A DNA stretch of 64,000 nucleotides. It comes from Plutella xylostella (Eukaryota; Arthropoda; Insecta; Lepidoptera; Plutellidae). Every line of letters starts with the position of its first letter. Position 1 is the first letter of the stretch. Of the stretch, positions 10,998-20,783 are shown piece by piece. Where the stretch lies: the NCBI RefSeq assembly GCF_932276165.1, contig NC_063991.1:3959001-4023000 (forward strand), in the 5' to 3' direction. Under the pieces are notes generated by a model. The model saw only the letters and a list, made by a program, of their open reading frames with translations, ran no database searches and was not told the origin of the DNA. Made by a program: the position numbers and the translations under genes.

Positions 10998-13900
10998 TCA
11001 GGCATCTCGGTGTACAACAGGACGCTGTCCTTGAGCAGCCGGGTCACTCAGTAGTGAGTCACACGTGACGGCTACAGACGGCGCCGCTAGAAAGCGACCG
11101 TCCGCGCCGATGTCAGAATTGCAACTGAGGTGGTTAGTGTAGGTGGAGTCGCTTGTATGTGGGTGTAGGAGAGCGTGTCGACAACGCGGCCTGTGCGTCG
11201 CCGGCGCTGCCTGCAGTGAGGGGACAGGCGGAGGCCGAGCCCTCGCCCGCAGCGCGCCCCACTGACACTCACTGACATCCCGCTGTTTCACGCCGTGTCT
11301 TGTACTATGTTTCCTCATGTTTCCCGGATTTCTCATTTTTTCCGACGCATCAGAATCATATGGCTGTGCTGCAGTGTGAAGTAACTTATGCTTCTTAAGA
11401 GTATCTCTTCGGTTAAAAGATTTCGGGCAAGTGTCACACTGGAATGGCTTTTCGCCAGTGTGTAGTAATTTGTGAGATTTCAATGTGGACCATCGCCTAA
11501 ATATGTTCTTGCAAATGTCACAATGGAATGGCTTTACGCCAGAGTGAAGTAACTTGTGTGCCTTTAAATTTCTTATATTTTTAAATGTTTTCTTGCAAAT
11601 GTCACACTCGAATGGCTTTTCACCAGTGTGAACGAACTTGTGGTGCTTCAAATGATTTTTTTGTGCAAATGTTTTAGTGCAAATGTCACACTGGAACGGC
11701 TTTTCTCCAGTGTGAAGTAACCTGTGGCTCTTTAAATTACTTCTTCGGGTAAATATTTTCGTGCAAATGTCACAATCGAAAGATTTTTCGCCAGTGTGAA
11801 TTAACTTGTGTGCCTTCAAATAACTTATTCTTTTAAATGTTTTCTTGCAAATGTCACACTCGAACGGCTTTTCGCCAGTGTGAACTAACTTGTGGGTTTT
11901 CAAATGAAATCTTTGGGTAAATGTTTTCGTGCAAATGTCACATTCGAATGGTTTTTCGCCAGTGTGAATTAACTTGTGTGCCTTCAAATTACTTATTCTT
12001 TTAAATGTTTTCTTGCAAATGTCACACTCGAACGGCTTTTCGCCAGTGTGAACTAACTTGTGGATCTTCAAATTAAATCTTTGGTTAAATGTTTTCATGC
12101 AAATGTCACACCCGAATGGCTTTTCGCCAGTGTGAATTAAAATGTGCTTTATCAAGCTGGTTTTTTTGCTGAATGTTTTCGTGCAGGTGTCACACACAAA
12201 TGCTTTCTCACGTGGGTATATGATTTGTTTACGTTTCACAAGAGAAGCCGAGGCTTTAGTTGAGTGAGTGGTCTCGGTGTGTGTGCTCGTGTAATGTTCA
12301 CTATACGCTTCAGTGGTGGGGAACAACACTGCACACTGAGCACAGTAACAGTTGTTGTTCAATAGAGTTGTATAACAGTTTGTTAAAATAATTTTAGCTC
12401 GCAAACATTTTTCAATTTTTTCATAATTCTGTTTAGTTATCCTCATGCTTCTATTTTCATCAGTGTATATTGACACTGCCAAATCTTGATCATTGTTTGT
12501 TTTGTTGTTTTCAACATTATTACAGTCACCTGGTGCATCAGTTTCTCGTTCTTCGTCAGACTCATCTACTTGTATCTTGCCTAGTATAATTCTGTTCCTG
12601 TAAAATGGCAATTCATTTGGTACAACATTCTCTGATTCCTTCTTGATTTCAGTTTCAATTTCATGAAATTCTGTCAAACTGTTGCGCTTGACAGTTATTT
12701 TGTCATCCATGTCAGTACACAGGTGGTCAGGTTTCACATCCAGGTCTTGAGTGGAGCACTCGGTAGGATGATCCCTACTGTAGACCGTTAAATTGTGTAG
12801 TTGATTTTTGTATTTATTTCTCTTTGGTACTTCCAGGGTTGTAAATGTTTCTGTAAGGTACAATAAAATTTATTTGGGATAGATATAATATATATAATTA
12901 ATGTGCTTATATGAATGATATGAATATTGATATTAATTAATATTATACTGAATAAGGTTGAATGTTAACTACAAATAAATAAGTCATATGAATACTTGAT
13001 ATGAATGAAGAAAGAGTAAATATTCTACTTTTTAGTTTACAACGCTAGAGTCGCTCTGTGGTTTGTCACTGCTGTGAAAATGTTAGCCAGATTAGTGTTA
13101 GTTTCATTCAATTTTGTTAAGATAGAGATATGTCAGCCACTGGATTAGAAGTACAGTCAGCTGCATAAGTAGTAACACTTTTGAACCTTGTCAAACTCAC
13201 CAACTGCCTGTTTGTTCATTCAACCATTGTCGTTTTGTTTAGTAGGTAGTTTGATACGGTACAAAAGTGTATAGCTACTTATGCAGCTGACTGTACATGC
13301 ACATAATATCAAAATGTATGAAAACCGCATCGACCATATTTTCGCGGCCGTCTCGCTCGGCTCCCTGCTCGCCGAAGCACCAGAATGTGATGTATTTGTG
13401 GATAGAATGAGTTCACTGATGAATGTATGCAGGGGAATGTTAGAGAGAAGTGTGAGTGCTATAATTATAAATAAATAAATATAAATATGTGGGGACATCT
13501 CACACACGGCCATCCGACCCCAAGCTAGGCAGAGCCTGTATTATGGGTATCGGACAGCTGATATATCTACACAAATACATAGATACATACATTCATATAC
13601 ATATATATTTAATATCAACACCCAAGACCCAAGTACAAATATCTGTATTTAAACAAATATCTGCCCCAGCCAGGAATCATCGACAGCCACGATCTTGGGC
13701 ATAGCATAGCAGTCAGGGTCACTAACCACTACACCAGTCAGTTACTTCATTATGTAAATTAAGTAACGCCAGAGATGCGGGTTTGAATCCTGCCCAATGA
13801 GTTCTTTTAACTTAAGTACAATGTATACCATCACTCTTATAGTGAAGGAAAACATCGTGAGGAAACCTGCATATCTAGATCTAGCACATCTAGATATGTG

Positions 13901-15131
13901 AACCCACCAACCCGCAGTGGACCAGCGTGGTGGGAAATGGTCCAAGCTTAGGAAGGCAGTTTAGACCTTGGGGACATGCAAAGGTTCCACTCGAGAGAGC
14001 CCGGTGCAGGTACTTACACCCTCACAGAGAATGGAATGGAATGATATGATTATGGAAGATAAATTTTTAAAATAAAAATCACATAAAAAACACACACCAT
14101 CCGACCCCAAGCTTGGCAGAGCCTGTAATATGGGTATCGGACAGCAGATACATTTACACAAATCCTACATAGATACATATTAAATATTAATATCAACACC
14201 CAAGACCGGAGTGCAAACAAATATCTGTCTTTAACAATTTATATCAGCTGGGAATCGAACCCGGGACCTTCGGGATAGCAGTCAGGGTCACTAACCACTA
14301 CACCATTCAACCATAGATGAGTATAGCTTAGAAAACTTTGATCAGGCCAGCATAATATTTCCTCATTAGTACAGGGTGTCCAACTGTCCAGTAAGTAGTA
14401 AGTACCTACGACAAACTGCATGGGGTGGTAGCCTAGGTCTAGGCTAATGATGGGCGATTATGAATGACAGCAACAATCGAATGGTTTGATACCACTAATA
14501 TCAATAATCGAATTTGCAAACCAGTGAACCACAAATTTTGATAATCGAATGATCACATGACACTATTCGAATAAGAGGAAAATAGAGAAGAGGAAATTAG
14601 AATAAGAGGATATGAATAAAGTCTATAATCGAATTATTCGATTATGGTTAGTGATAATCGTGCACCTTTAAGTCTAGGCCTACCTAAACCACATGAAGTA
14701 TGTTCCTTTAGAAACGATACAAATATGCCAAATAATTATCCAATATTTTATTTAAAAGCTGAATTCGCAGCGAGAATTAAACTCATTCCAGGAACATTGT
14801 TTAAAAAATGTTTTGATGATTAGATTATTTGTTGGCGTATGTGTATCGTTTCTGAAGGAGCATACTATGATAATATAATTGTGATAAAATACATTTTGAT
14901 GAATAACAAAGATTTTGTGTTTAATTGATCTTTTCCCTATAATTTTTAAACAGAGTTGTATAATATAAATGTATCCTTAACAGAGCATTCAAATTACAAA
15001 CCTGGTGCTACACCTTCATTTGTATCAAAATCAATTATTTCTTGTTTGAGAACGGCAAGATCTGAAAACACACTCATCACAGTAGGGTTGTTCAACAGAT
15101 CATGTTCCTCTATGTCCATGCCATCCTCCAT
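10998..15131 (-). CDS. C2H2 zinc-finger protein, gene B, with read-through C-terminus
   Basis: Probably a DNA-binding nuclear regulator (inference from fingers). Coding exon 1 is 15131-15002 (130 nt, phase 1; donor CCAG-GTTTGT), exon 2 is 12850-10998 (acceptor CCTTACAG). The product is about 660 residues: acidic start, linker, divergent CAQC finger and ten standard fingers with TGEKP linkers. The relatives stop at MRKHST followed by TGA; here that codon is AGA, so translation runs about 100 codons into the former 3' UTR before a TGA at 10998-11000. The new tail is Pro/Arg/Ala-rich. A poly(A) signal lies at 10913-10908. A 5' non-coding exon ends at a GTAAGAA donor, its last base at 16705. The 2.15-kb intron is packed with SINEs and MITEs. 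Confidence 0.85.
11020..11350 (-). repeat. 3'-UTR module, copy B (now coding)
   Basis: Nearly the same sequence as 618-958. In this copy the stop that precedes the module in gene E (TGA) is AGA, so the module is read as protein in frame with the zinc fingers of gene B. Confidence 0.75.
13154..13293. mobile_element. 140-bp TA-flanked MITE (copy in gene B intron)
   Basis: The ends CAGTCAGCTGCATAAGTAG and its complement are flanked by TA on both sides (13152-13153, 13294-13295), the target signature of Tc1/mariner-related elements. The inverted paralogue lies at 61703-61843 in gene E's intron. There is no coding capacity. Confidence 0.7.
13300..13480 (+). other. Conserved unidentified open fragment
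   Basis: Frame 13281-13478 encodes about 65 residues, including MYENRIDHIFAAVSLG and DVFVDRMSSLMNVCRG, and ends just before an A-rich ATAAATAAATA tract. The same frame is conserved in the inverted copy (61699-61517, minus). I do not recognise it. The A-rich tail suggests the 3' end of a retroelement, but this is a guess. It lies antisense in a zinc-finger intron. Confidence 0.25.
13490..13745 (-). mobile_element. tRNA-derived SINE, family 1 (gene B intron)
   Basis: On the minus strand it runs from GGTGTAGTGGTTAGTGACCC (A box region) through a body containing GGGTCTTGGGTGTTGATATT to a GGGGTCGGATGG tail. Its B box region is degraded. The inverted paralogue at 61145-61505 carries a later solo-LTR insertion at a point that is uninterrupted here. 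Confidence 0.65.
13770..14040 (+). mobile_element. tRNA-derived SINE, family 2
   Basis: It starts with GATGCGGGTTTGAATCCTG (B box), continues through GGAAAACATCGTGAGGAAACC and CCAACCCGCAGTGGACCAG, and ends near the GAATGGAATGG repeats. Related copies: 54247-54482 (plus), 60820-61110 (minus), 34743-34965 (minus) and a short piece at 27835-27895. Confidence 0.65.
14085..14325 (-). mobile_element. tRNA-derived SINE, family 1
   Basis: On the minus strand: A box in GGTGTAGTGGTTAGTGACCC, B box in GGGTTCGATTCCC, then a body ending in the GGGGTCGGATGGTGTGTG tail. It pairs with the inverted copy at 60568-60800. The remaining 14326-14690 is unique intron with repeated AATCGAAT-type motifs shared with 60280-60450. 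Confidence 0.75.
14697..14868. mobile_element. 170-bp MITE with long inverted ends
   Basis: AGTATGTTCCTTTAGAAACG at the left is mirrored by CGTTTCTGAAGGAGCATACT at the right, with inverted similarity reaching about 45 bp inward. The same element is in the inverted duplicate at 59693-59865, so the insertion predates that duplication. Confidence 0.65.
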
Positions 15132-15303
15132 CTTATTGTGTGGTTTCGTACAACTAAAACATGAGAAATATATTCAAATAGCAATTAATGACTTCTAACT
15201 AAGTAGTATAATATAATGAAATATATTCTGAAGGCACAAAATTTAATTTTAGCTATGTAAAACTAGAAATGTTGCCAGTGAAATATGAGATTTGACTTAA
15301 CAC

Positions 15304-15536
15304 TCATCATCGTCATCATCATCTCAGCCATAGGACGTCCACTGCTGAACATAGGCCTCCCCCAATGATTTCCACCTTGTCCGATCGGAGGCGGCCCACA
15401 TCCAGTGCTTCCCCGTGGACTTGACTATATTGTCTGTCCATCTCGCGTGGGGCCGCCAAACAGTGCGCTTACCGGTACGTGGTCTCCACTCTTCTGCTCC
15501 ACCGACCATCAGTCCACTCACTAACAGTAACACTCA
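15304..15536 (-). mobile_element. 5'-truncated LINE 3' end with (GATGAT)n tail
   Basis: On the minus strand an open frame encodes RTGKRTVWRPHARWTDN, DRTRWKSLGEAYVQQW and a stop, then a GATGATGATGACGATG tail. This is the usual C-terminus and microsatellite tail of many insect LINEs. It is flanked by ATGAGTGTT direct repeats (target duplication). Paralogues at 42413-42668 and 59035-59258 carry the same insertion; gene C at 23262-23280 has the uninterrupted site. Confidence 0.75.
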
Positions 15537-15566
15537 TACAGCCTGATTATAAACAAAGAATGTATA

Positions 15567-16207
15567 TGTCGCAGACAACTGGTTTAATCTCCTGTTTGAT
15601 TGAACCACTAGCCCGTTCATTGGATGGCGCTATTCAGTTGTATGACTAAAGGACAACTCGTCAAGTCGTTGATTGTAACGTTCGACGTCTTGACTGAACG
15701 TCATTCAGCGAAGTCGTTGAATGGGATATAGTATAGCAACTTTGTAATGTCTGGTTAGGGTGAACATCATCAGACAAGAGTCAACAAAAAGACTATGTTA
15801 CAAAGCTCTTATCGCACAAATTAACTAAACAATAACAATAAACGTACCTTCATATTGTTGTTCATAATTATCCAGTTTCGCCACTTTTTTTCTTTGAAAC
15901 TATCCGCCCGCGGCGTAATATTAGGTAAATCCATGTTGTCACACTATTTTAACACAAATAACGCACTTTAAAGCTAATTTATTTGCAAAAAACTATCAAT
16001 ATAGCTGCTTTTTGTGTCAGCTGTTAGCTGTTAGACGCCATATTTGTTTTATTCACCACCTGACTGATTTTAAGTCAGCTAACTAGTTGGACGTTTTGTG
16101 ACACTTGTACAATCAACGTTCGGCCTAGTCATACAACTGAACAGCGCCATCCAATGAACGGGCTAGTGGTTCAATCAAACAGGAGATTAAACCAGTTGCC
16201 TGCGACA
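15567..16207 (-). mobile_element. 641-bp non-autonomous TIR element with TATA target duplication
   Basis: The ends begin TGTCGCAGACAACTGG and TGTCGCAGGCAACTGG and are inverted copies over about 95 bp. TATA flanks both sides (15563-15566, 16208-16211). The paralogous sites near 42385 and 59005 read straight through with one TATA, so this is a recent insertion in gene B's 5' intron. On the minus strand an ATG opens a 29-codon exon (MDLPNITPRADSFKEKKW then a donor GTACG near 15848), which may be the leftover first exon of the parent transposase. The superfamily is not assigned. Confidence 0.8.
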
Positions 16208-16704
16208 TATATAAGGTTATGACAGCCTAAAATTAGAATTTGTGCCTTCAGAAACAGCATCAATATAATCCTTTATTGCAGAAATACATGAGTGTAAAAG
16301 GTGGGAAAAATAGTAAGTAGGTATTCAGAACCATTTTCTACCAGTTTTCATAACATGCAAGAAGATTTATAGTTAATAATTTTATAAAAATTCAATAGAC
16401 TGGTGCATGATAATCTGTTTAGTGCACCAGATTTAGAGCTAAAACGATATAGACTTTTTGAATAGGAGGCCACAAACAAACACTCATATAGCATTTGAAG
16501 AGGAAGGACACCCTCACCCCCTACCACCAGCTAATTAAAGACCTCTGCAGGCTCTCTCACTTCCACTGAGCCAACAGCCACCGACAACTCTACATTCTGC
16601 CACATATTCACTCTTGTGTGTAGCATAGATATAGCAAACAAATGGAGGAAAAGCTAACCTCAAGACCAGAAGTAAGTATGAAGGTTTTATAAAACTATTC
16701 TTAC

Positions 16705-16760
16705 CCAATGCAGTGCTAAACACTTTATTCAGCAGACTATCGGTGAAATTATCATTTATT
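16705..16760 (-). other. Non-coding first exon of gene B
   Basis: The minus strand reads CAGTCTGCTGAATAAAGTG then GCATTGG followed by the donor GTAAGAAT. The same exon-plus-donor is kept next to gene C (from 23910), gene D (from 33425), copy M (ending 41885) and gene E (ending 58272), which supports a shared transcribed leader. The 5' boundary is not defined. Region 16208-16700 is intron with nothing else seen. Confidence 0.55.
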
Positions 16761-16829
16761 AGCTTTAAGGGTGCGAATAGTTAAGAATATTTTTAGGTTT
16801 TTGACAAAAACACATCCAAATACTGAAAT

Positions 16830-17050
16830 ACAAGACAAAGCCAAGCTGTCATATATCATTAACATTTTGTTTGTAAATGAAAGTACTCTGTGGTTTTTGT
16901 TTTAATTTCACAGATTAAGTATTTCATTTTTACATCAACACCACCGCCGCCACAGCCGAGGCCTCACATGTTCCTTCTTGAGAGCTCTTACTCACATATT
17001 CTCACGTATTCTCGAGTAAAAGCAAGATAAAAATTATAAGTAAATTTTAA
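16830..17050. repeat. Upstream zinc-finger flank, similar to 37690-37920
   Basis: About 220 bp containing AAGCCAAGCTGTCAT and CCGAGGCCTCACATGTTCC recurs in the same orientation at 37690-37920, where no zinc-finger gene follows. Shorter pieces lie at 24045-24110. It is probably the promoter-proximal flank of the zinc-finger unit, copied to an orphan location. Confidence 0.55.
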
Positions 17051-17839
17051 AAAGGAAAGACAAGCAAAGTAGATATCATAGACTAGTTTTGATGACAAAC
17101 AACAGATGGCTCTGAGAACTCAATACCGGTACAGGACTGTATGAAATAACCGCGGTATCGACGTTTATCACATAACTGAAATATATAGAAATTCCAACGC
17201 GAAGTTTTAGATAGAAAACATTGCATGATAGGTAATATTCCGCCTCCTTGTACTACAAGTTTTGTTTAGTTTGCTGGTAGTTACTTACCTATAGCCACCT
17301 ATAGCAGCGCTGTCATGTAGCATTTCATAGCTTGACAGAGGAGCGGCATTCTTATTGTAAGAGAAGTAGGTAGGTATTACGTTCCTCGGACTCATCTCAC
17401 TCTCTCACTCCATTAAAGTACTTTTATACCTAGATCATAGGTACCTAATCCTGCATGAAGCCTGCCTTAAGTGGAATGATATTAAATCTTCTTAGTTACT
17501 ACCTACTTTCCTACTAGAGTTAGTGAGGACCCCGCGTCCCCCGCAGCCCCGCATAGTCAGACACATTGCCACAGAGGAACAATACACTAGACGTTGCGCT
17601 CAACTCCCCGTCTCCATGCTGACCCGCATGGGGAGTGCGAGTTTTTACTCCGTTAGAATAGCGGCGAGTAAACGCGAATTTGTGTAGCGCGAGAGAGTCG
17701 CCACCTAGCGGTATACGCGCTGCACTAGCTCCGCACCGTACAAATGTCGATTTTCACTGCTCAATCGGTTATGAAAAACACACCTAGCCCTCAGTTATGT
17801 TGCCGGGGTGCGGGGGACGCAAGGGCAGCAAGTAACTAC

Positions 17840-18003
17840 TGAAAAGGCTTGGTAGCCTTATGATCGGATCGGTGGTAGTAGAAGCAATGTTTAATTGTAT
17901 AAGAAGAAAGGTTATTAATATGTAAGAACTCTTAATACCGAGATACAGATTCTGGCATAGTGACATCTATGTAAATACATAAAAACTACTTGATAACTGA
18001 ACA
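17840..18003 (-). repeat. 3' LTR of the small LTR element
   Basis: 164 bp, TG...CA ends on the minus strand. It aligns with the two halves of the 5' LTR, whose combined length (163 bp once the duplicated 8 bp is counted once) matches. Confidence 0.8.
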
Positions 18004-18262
18004 TACCGCCCACCAAGAACGTACGTTCTTCATTACCACCCTCACACCATGAGGTGAAGGGGGTAACTCCACAAGATGCATGGACTTGATAGCAAGCTGA
18101 TAAGGACCTACATGCATCCTGTGTGCTTTAAGATGTGGCTGGTATATACAGTTATTTACATAAATTTTTACAATACAATTTTGATAAGAGCTAGGTAATT
18201 TACAATATAATTTTGATGAGTGCTAATTACAATAATTTTGATAAGATCTTCGCTGTTGCTGT

Positions 18263-18570
18263 TGTCTCTGGCACCGCTGAAGTGGCAGGCGATAGGCACG
18301 ACGACGCTCCGCTCGTGAGTGTCGCCGCTGGCATCCTGTCACCGGGTGCACTGGACCGCTGCTGATGTCTGCTTGTCTCTGGCACCGCTGAAGTGGCCGG
18401 CGATAGACACGATGACGCTCCGCTCGTGAGTGTCACCGCTGGCATCCGGTCACCGGGTGCACTGGACTGTCACTGGCACCGCTGAAGTGGCAGGCGATAG
18501 GCAAGATGACACCCCGCTCGTGAGTGTCACCGCTGGCATCCTGTCACCGGGTGCACTGGACCGCTGATGC
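18263..18570. repeat. GC-rich minisatellite, about three units of 95-115 bp
   Basis: Units begin CTGGCACCGCTGAAGTGG (near 18269, 18382 and 18474) and end GGTCACCGGGTGCACTGGAC or similar. A more diverged fourth unit lies at 18620-18725. The array makes up most of the internal part of the small LTR element. Open frames across it are repeat artefacts. Confidence 0.75.
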
Positions 18571-18847
18571 TGGGGCCGCTGACTCCGGTTAAGTTGACCC
18601 GAAGTGCGCCTTGATGTGTTGTCCTGGTGCCGCTAAGTGATAGGCGCGGTGGCGCAGCTCGCGGCGCCACTGCTAGCACCCATCACTGGGCACACCGGAG
18701 CTCGACTGCTGATGCAGCCATCCCTACCGGAACGATCCTTGGATCGCCCGGTTGACGCCTTCAGAGACGATGCGTCTCTGATTTCTAGCGCCTGATCAAA
18801 AAGTGGCTACTACTAGGGTGGTGTGGTCAGTGACCACATCCACCTGG

Positions 18848-18865
18848 ATCCGGCTCGAAGGACCA
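18848..18865 (-). promoter_or_regulatory. Primer-binding site complementary to tRNA-Tyr 3' end
   Basis: The minus strand reads TGGTCCTTCGAGCCGGAT immediately after the 5' LTR. This is complementary to a tRNA ending ...GGCTCGAAGGACCA, which matches the acceptor and T-arm sequence of animal tRNA-Tyr as I remember it. A reverse-transcription primer site in this position supports the LTR call. Confidence 0.7.
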
Positions 18866-19388
18866 TGAAAAGGCTTGGTAGCCTTATGTTCGGATCGCTG
18901 GTAGTAGAAGCAATGTCAGGGGGGGGTCACTGCCTTAATGGCTGAACTTTTAGTAGAAGGTAGCGGCATCTCTTTATATTACTCTTATTACCAAAAAAGA
19001 TGTAAGATGGCGTTATGAACAAGACCATAGAACAATAACAAGACACATAGATAAGTAGTATTTGAATGTCAACATTGTCATGATCTATGGCTATTATGAA
19101 GAAATTGCGTGTCAGTGTCAGTTCAGTTGTCTTACAATGTCTCGCAAATAACATTTTTGTAATAAAAGCCTATACTCTCGGTATACTTATCGTTATTTAT
19201 AAATTTTATATACCTACAAATAAAAATAAACATGGTGTGTTAAGAAAAAGCATCTTTATCCGCAAAAAGTGTTTTTATGAAATTCTTGTGACCTGACAGA
19301 TTCCATATGGATCCAGGTTCCATGTGGTTCCACGGCACTGGCAAAGAGCGATCGACATCTTCATATCCGCTGAAGATTAAAATACTAT

Positions 19389-19643
19389 GTGTACCAAACT
19401 GATAAATGTCGTCAAAGATTTGCCTATTTATCACCACAAGTGACAAGATTTGCTTCTCTTGGGAAACATAAACTAGCAAAACATGAAGTGGTTTTCATGG
19501 TGAAAGGAATAAAAAAGGAATACACACACCCACTCGCATATTATTTTACAAGTGACATGAACAAAACTGAACTGAAACATTGTTATATGCGAGGTAATAA
19601 AGAATTATATAATAATTTGTTTTTTATTTATTGTTGCATGTAG
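19389..19643 (+). pseudogene. P-element-type transposase fragment
   Basis: The frame contains KHEVVFMVKGIKKEY followed by HPLAYYFTSDMNKTELK. P-element and THAP9 transposases have a comparable stretch (a hydrophobic VFMV-G- segment, then KxPxAYYF) within the RNase H-like catalytic region. No other parts of the transposase are visible nearby, so this is a remnant. The identification rests on a short motif. Confidence 0.45.
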
Positions 19644-19746
19644 GTAGGTACATAAATAGATTGAACTTACATTTAGCTAATAAATGTAATAACTGTTGTG
19701 TGTAACTACGTTAAGGAAAATATGTCTTATATCTTTATAGATTGAA

Positions 19747-19878
19747 GTTAATAGCCGGATCCCCACCAGACGATCCAACGCGATCCGATCGCGCGATCCA
19801 AGAATTCTTACATACTAAACTTCTTGGATCGGGCGATCGGATCGCATTGGATCGTTTGGTGGAGATCCGGCTATTAAC
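19747..19878. mobile_element. 132-bp near-perfect palindrome (foldback MITE)
   Basis: Arms 19747-19804 and 19821-19878 are inverted copies with only a few mismatches and a 16-base loop. TTAA lies at both outer edges (TTAATAGCCGGATC ... CCGGCTATTAA), so a TTAA target duplication is possible. The arms are unusually rich in GATC and CGATC. The region would form a strong hairpin in single-stranded DNA or RNA. Confidence 0.75.
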
Positions 19879-20783
19879 TTGTGATAACAATATCTATATA
19901 TACAGGGTGTCCCAACAGGGCACCCTGTATGTATGTACAATGAGGCTGAGAAATATAAAGAGATGGCGTGGCGCTGTTCAGTATGACGTATAGAGTATGA
20001 CAAAAAACTCCTCGAGATGCCACTCTTTTCAGAATTGTTTATTTTTTCTCTATGAGCAATGTTTATTGGTATATTAGAAAGGTTATTGACATGAAAGATA
20101 ACTTAATACCGCGATGTAGTTTGCGGGATAGTGACATCTATGTAAATACGTAAATACTACTTGATAACTGAACAACTACGTTGTTCTTAAAACGCCAAAA
20201 TATTTGATCGCATTCTATAACACTACTACAAATAAACTCTCTAACGTAGATATTTATTGATTATTGAGGTGAAATAAACAATAATTAATCCTGGTACTCA
20301 TACTAGGTATATTGTAGTCTTTAAAATTATATAGGTAGTTACTGTCCAATATTTTATTAACATATGAGTAATGTCAAAACAAGCTTTGAATGAGTAGCTA
20401 GTAGCCGCCGCAGACGCCGTGTCCCGGTCGTCGGTGCACACATGGCGGCGTACAGTTGACGGCGAGCTGCGAGCGCAAGCGCTGAGCTGGACAGAAGCCA
20501 GGACAGTTGCTGAGGACAGGACGGCGCGGCGCACTCTTGCGAAGGCCCTCTGTACCACACAGGTACCACAAACATGAAAAAAACATCAGTATTTTGAAAT
20601 AATATCGTTTATTTAAAATATAGACCATTTAGTTGTTTTCTCCATTGCAATTCGCATTTTATACTGTTCCGATGCTTCCAATGGAGTCGGGATTTCAGGC
20701 ATCTCGGTGTACAACAGGACGCTGTCCTTGAGCAGCCGGGTCACTCAGTAGTGAGTCACACGTGACGGCTACAGACGGCGCCG

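Larger units (their letters stand above)
8526..11095. repeat. Duplicated 3' flank of gene B (pairs with 17129-20790)
   Basis: The stretch beginning GGACTGTATGAAATAACC and running to the 3' UTR of gene B is repeated in the same orientation behind gene C. The two copies differ by later insertions: a TA-flanked transposon at 8682-9893 here and an LTR element at 17840-20175 there. Part of it (10124-10440) is GC-rich with open frames on both strands, but the reading frames do not look protein-like, so I do not call a gene. A third, inverted and partial copy lies at about 37990-38096 plus 39157-39215 and 39500-39545. Confidence 0.75.
18917..20055 (+). mobile_element. P-element-like relic nested in the LTR, 8-bp target duplication
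   Basis: The LTR is interrupted here with AGCAATGT repeated on both sides (18909-18916, 20056-20063). An 8-bp duplication fits P or hAT elements. Both ends start with CA when read inward, but they do not otherwise match, so a terminal repeat cannot be shown. A coding relic at 19410-19570 resembles P/THAP9-type transposase. A long palindrome (19747-19878) and a short hairpin (ACAGGGTG ... CACCCTGT, 19907-19933) lie within. Confidence 0.55.
17840..20175 (-). mobile_element. Very small LTR retroelement, no coding genes, 5' LTR split by a nested insert
   Basis: The ends carry the same about 164-bp LTR (TGTTCAGTTATC ... CCTTTTCA) on the minus strand, flanked by the 5-bp duplication ACTAC (17835-17839, 20176-20180). 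The 3' LTR is 18003-17840. The 5' LTR is 20175-20056 plus 18916-18866, split by a 1139-bp insert. A primer-binding site follows the 5' LTR directly and a purine-rich tract (GGTGGGCGG) precedes the 3' LTR. The internal part is only about 860 bp and holds a minisatellite, so the element is of the TRIM type (inference). The gene B flank (10430-10460) lacks this insertion. Confidence 0.8.

Noticed and set aside
18227..18445. Ser/Pro/Thr-rich repeated protein
   Set aside because: It is translation of the GC-rich minisatellite inside the LTR element.
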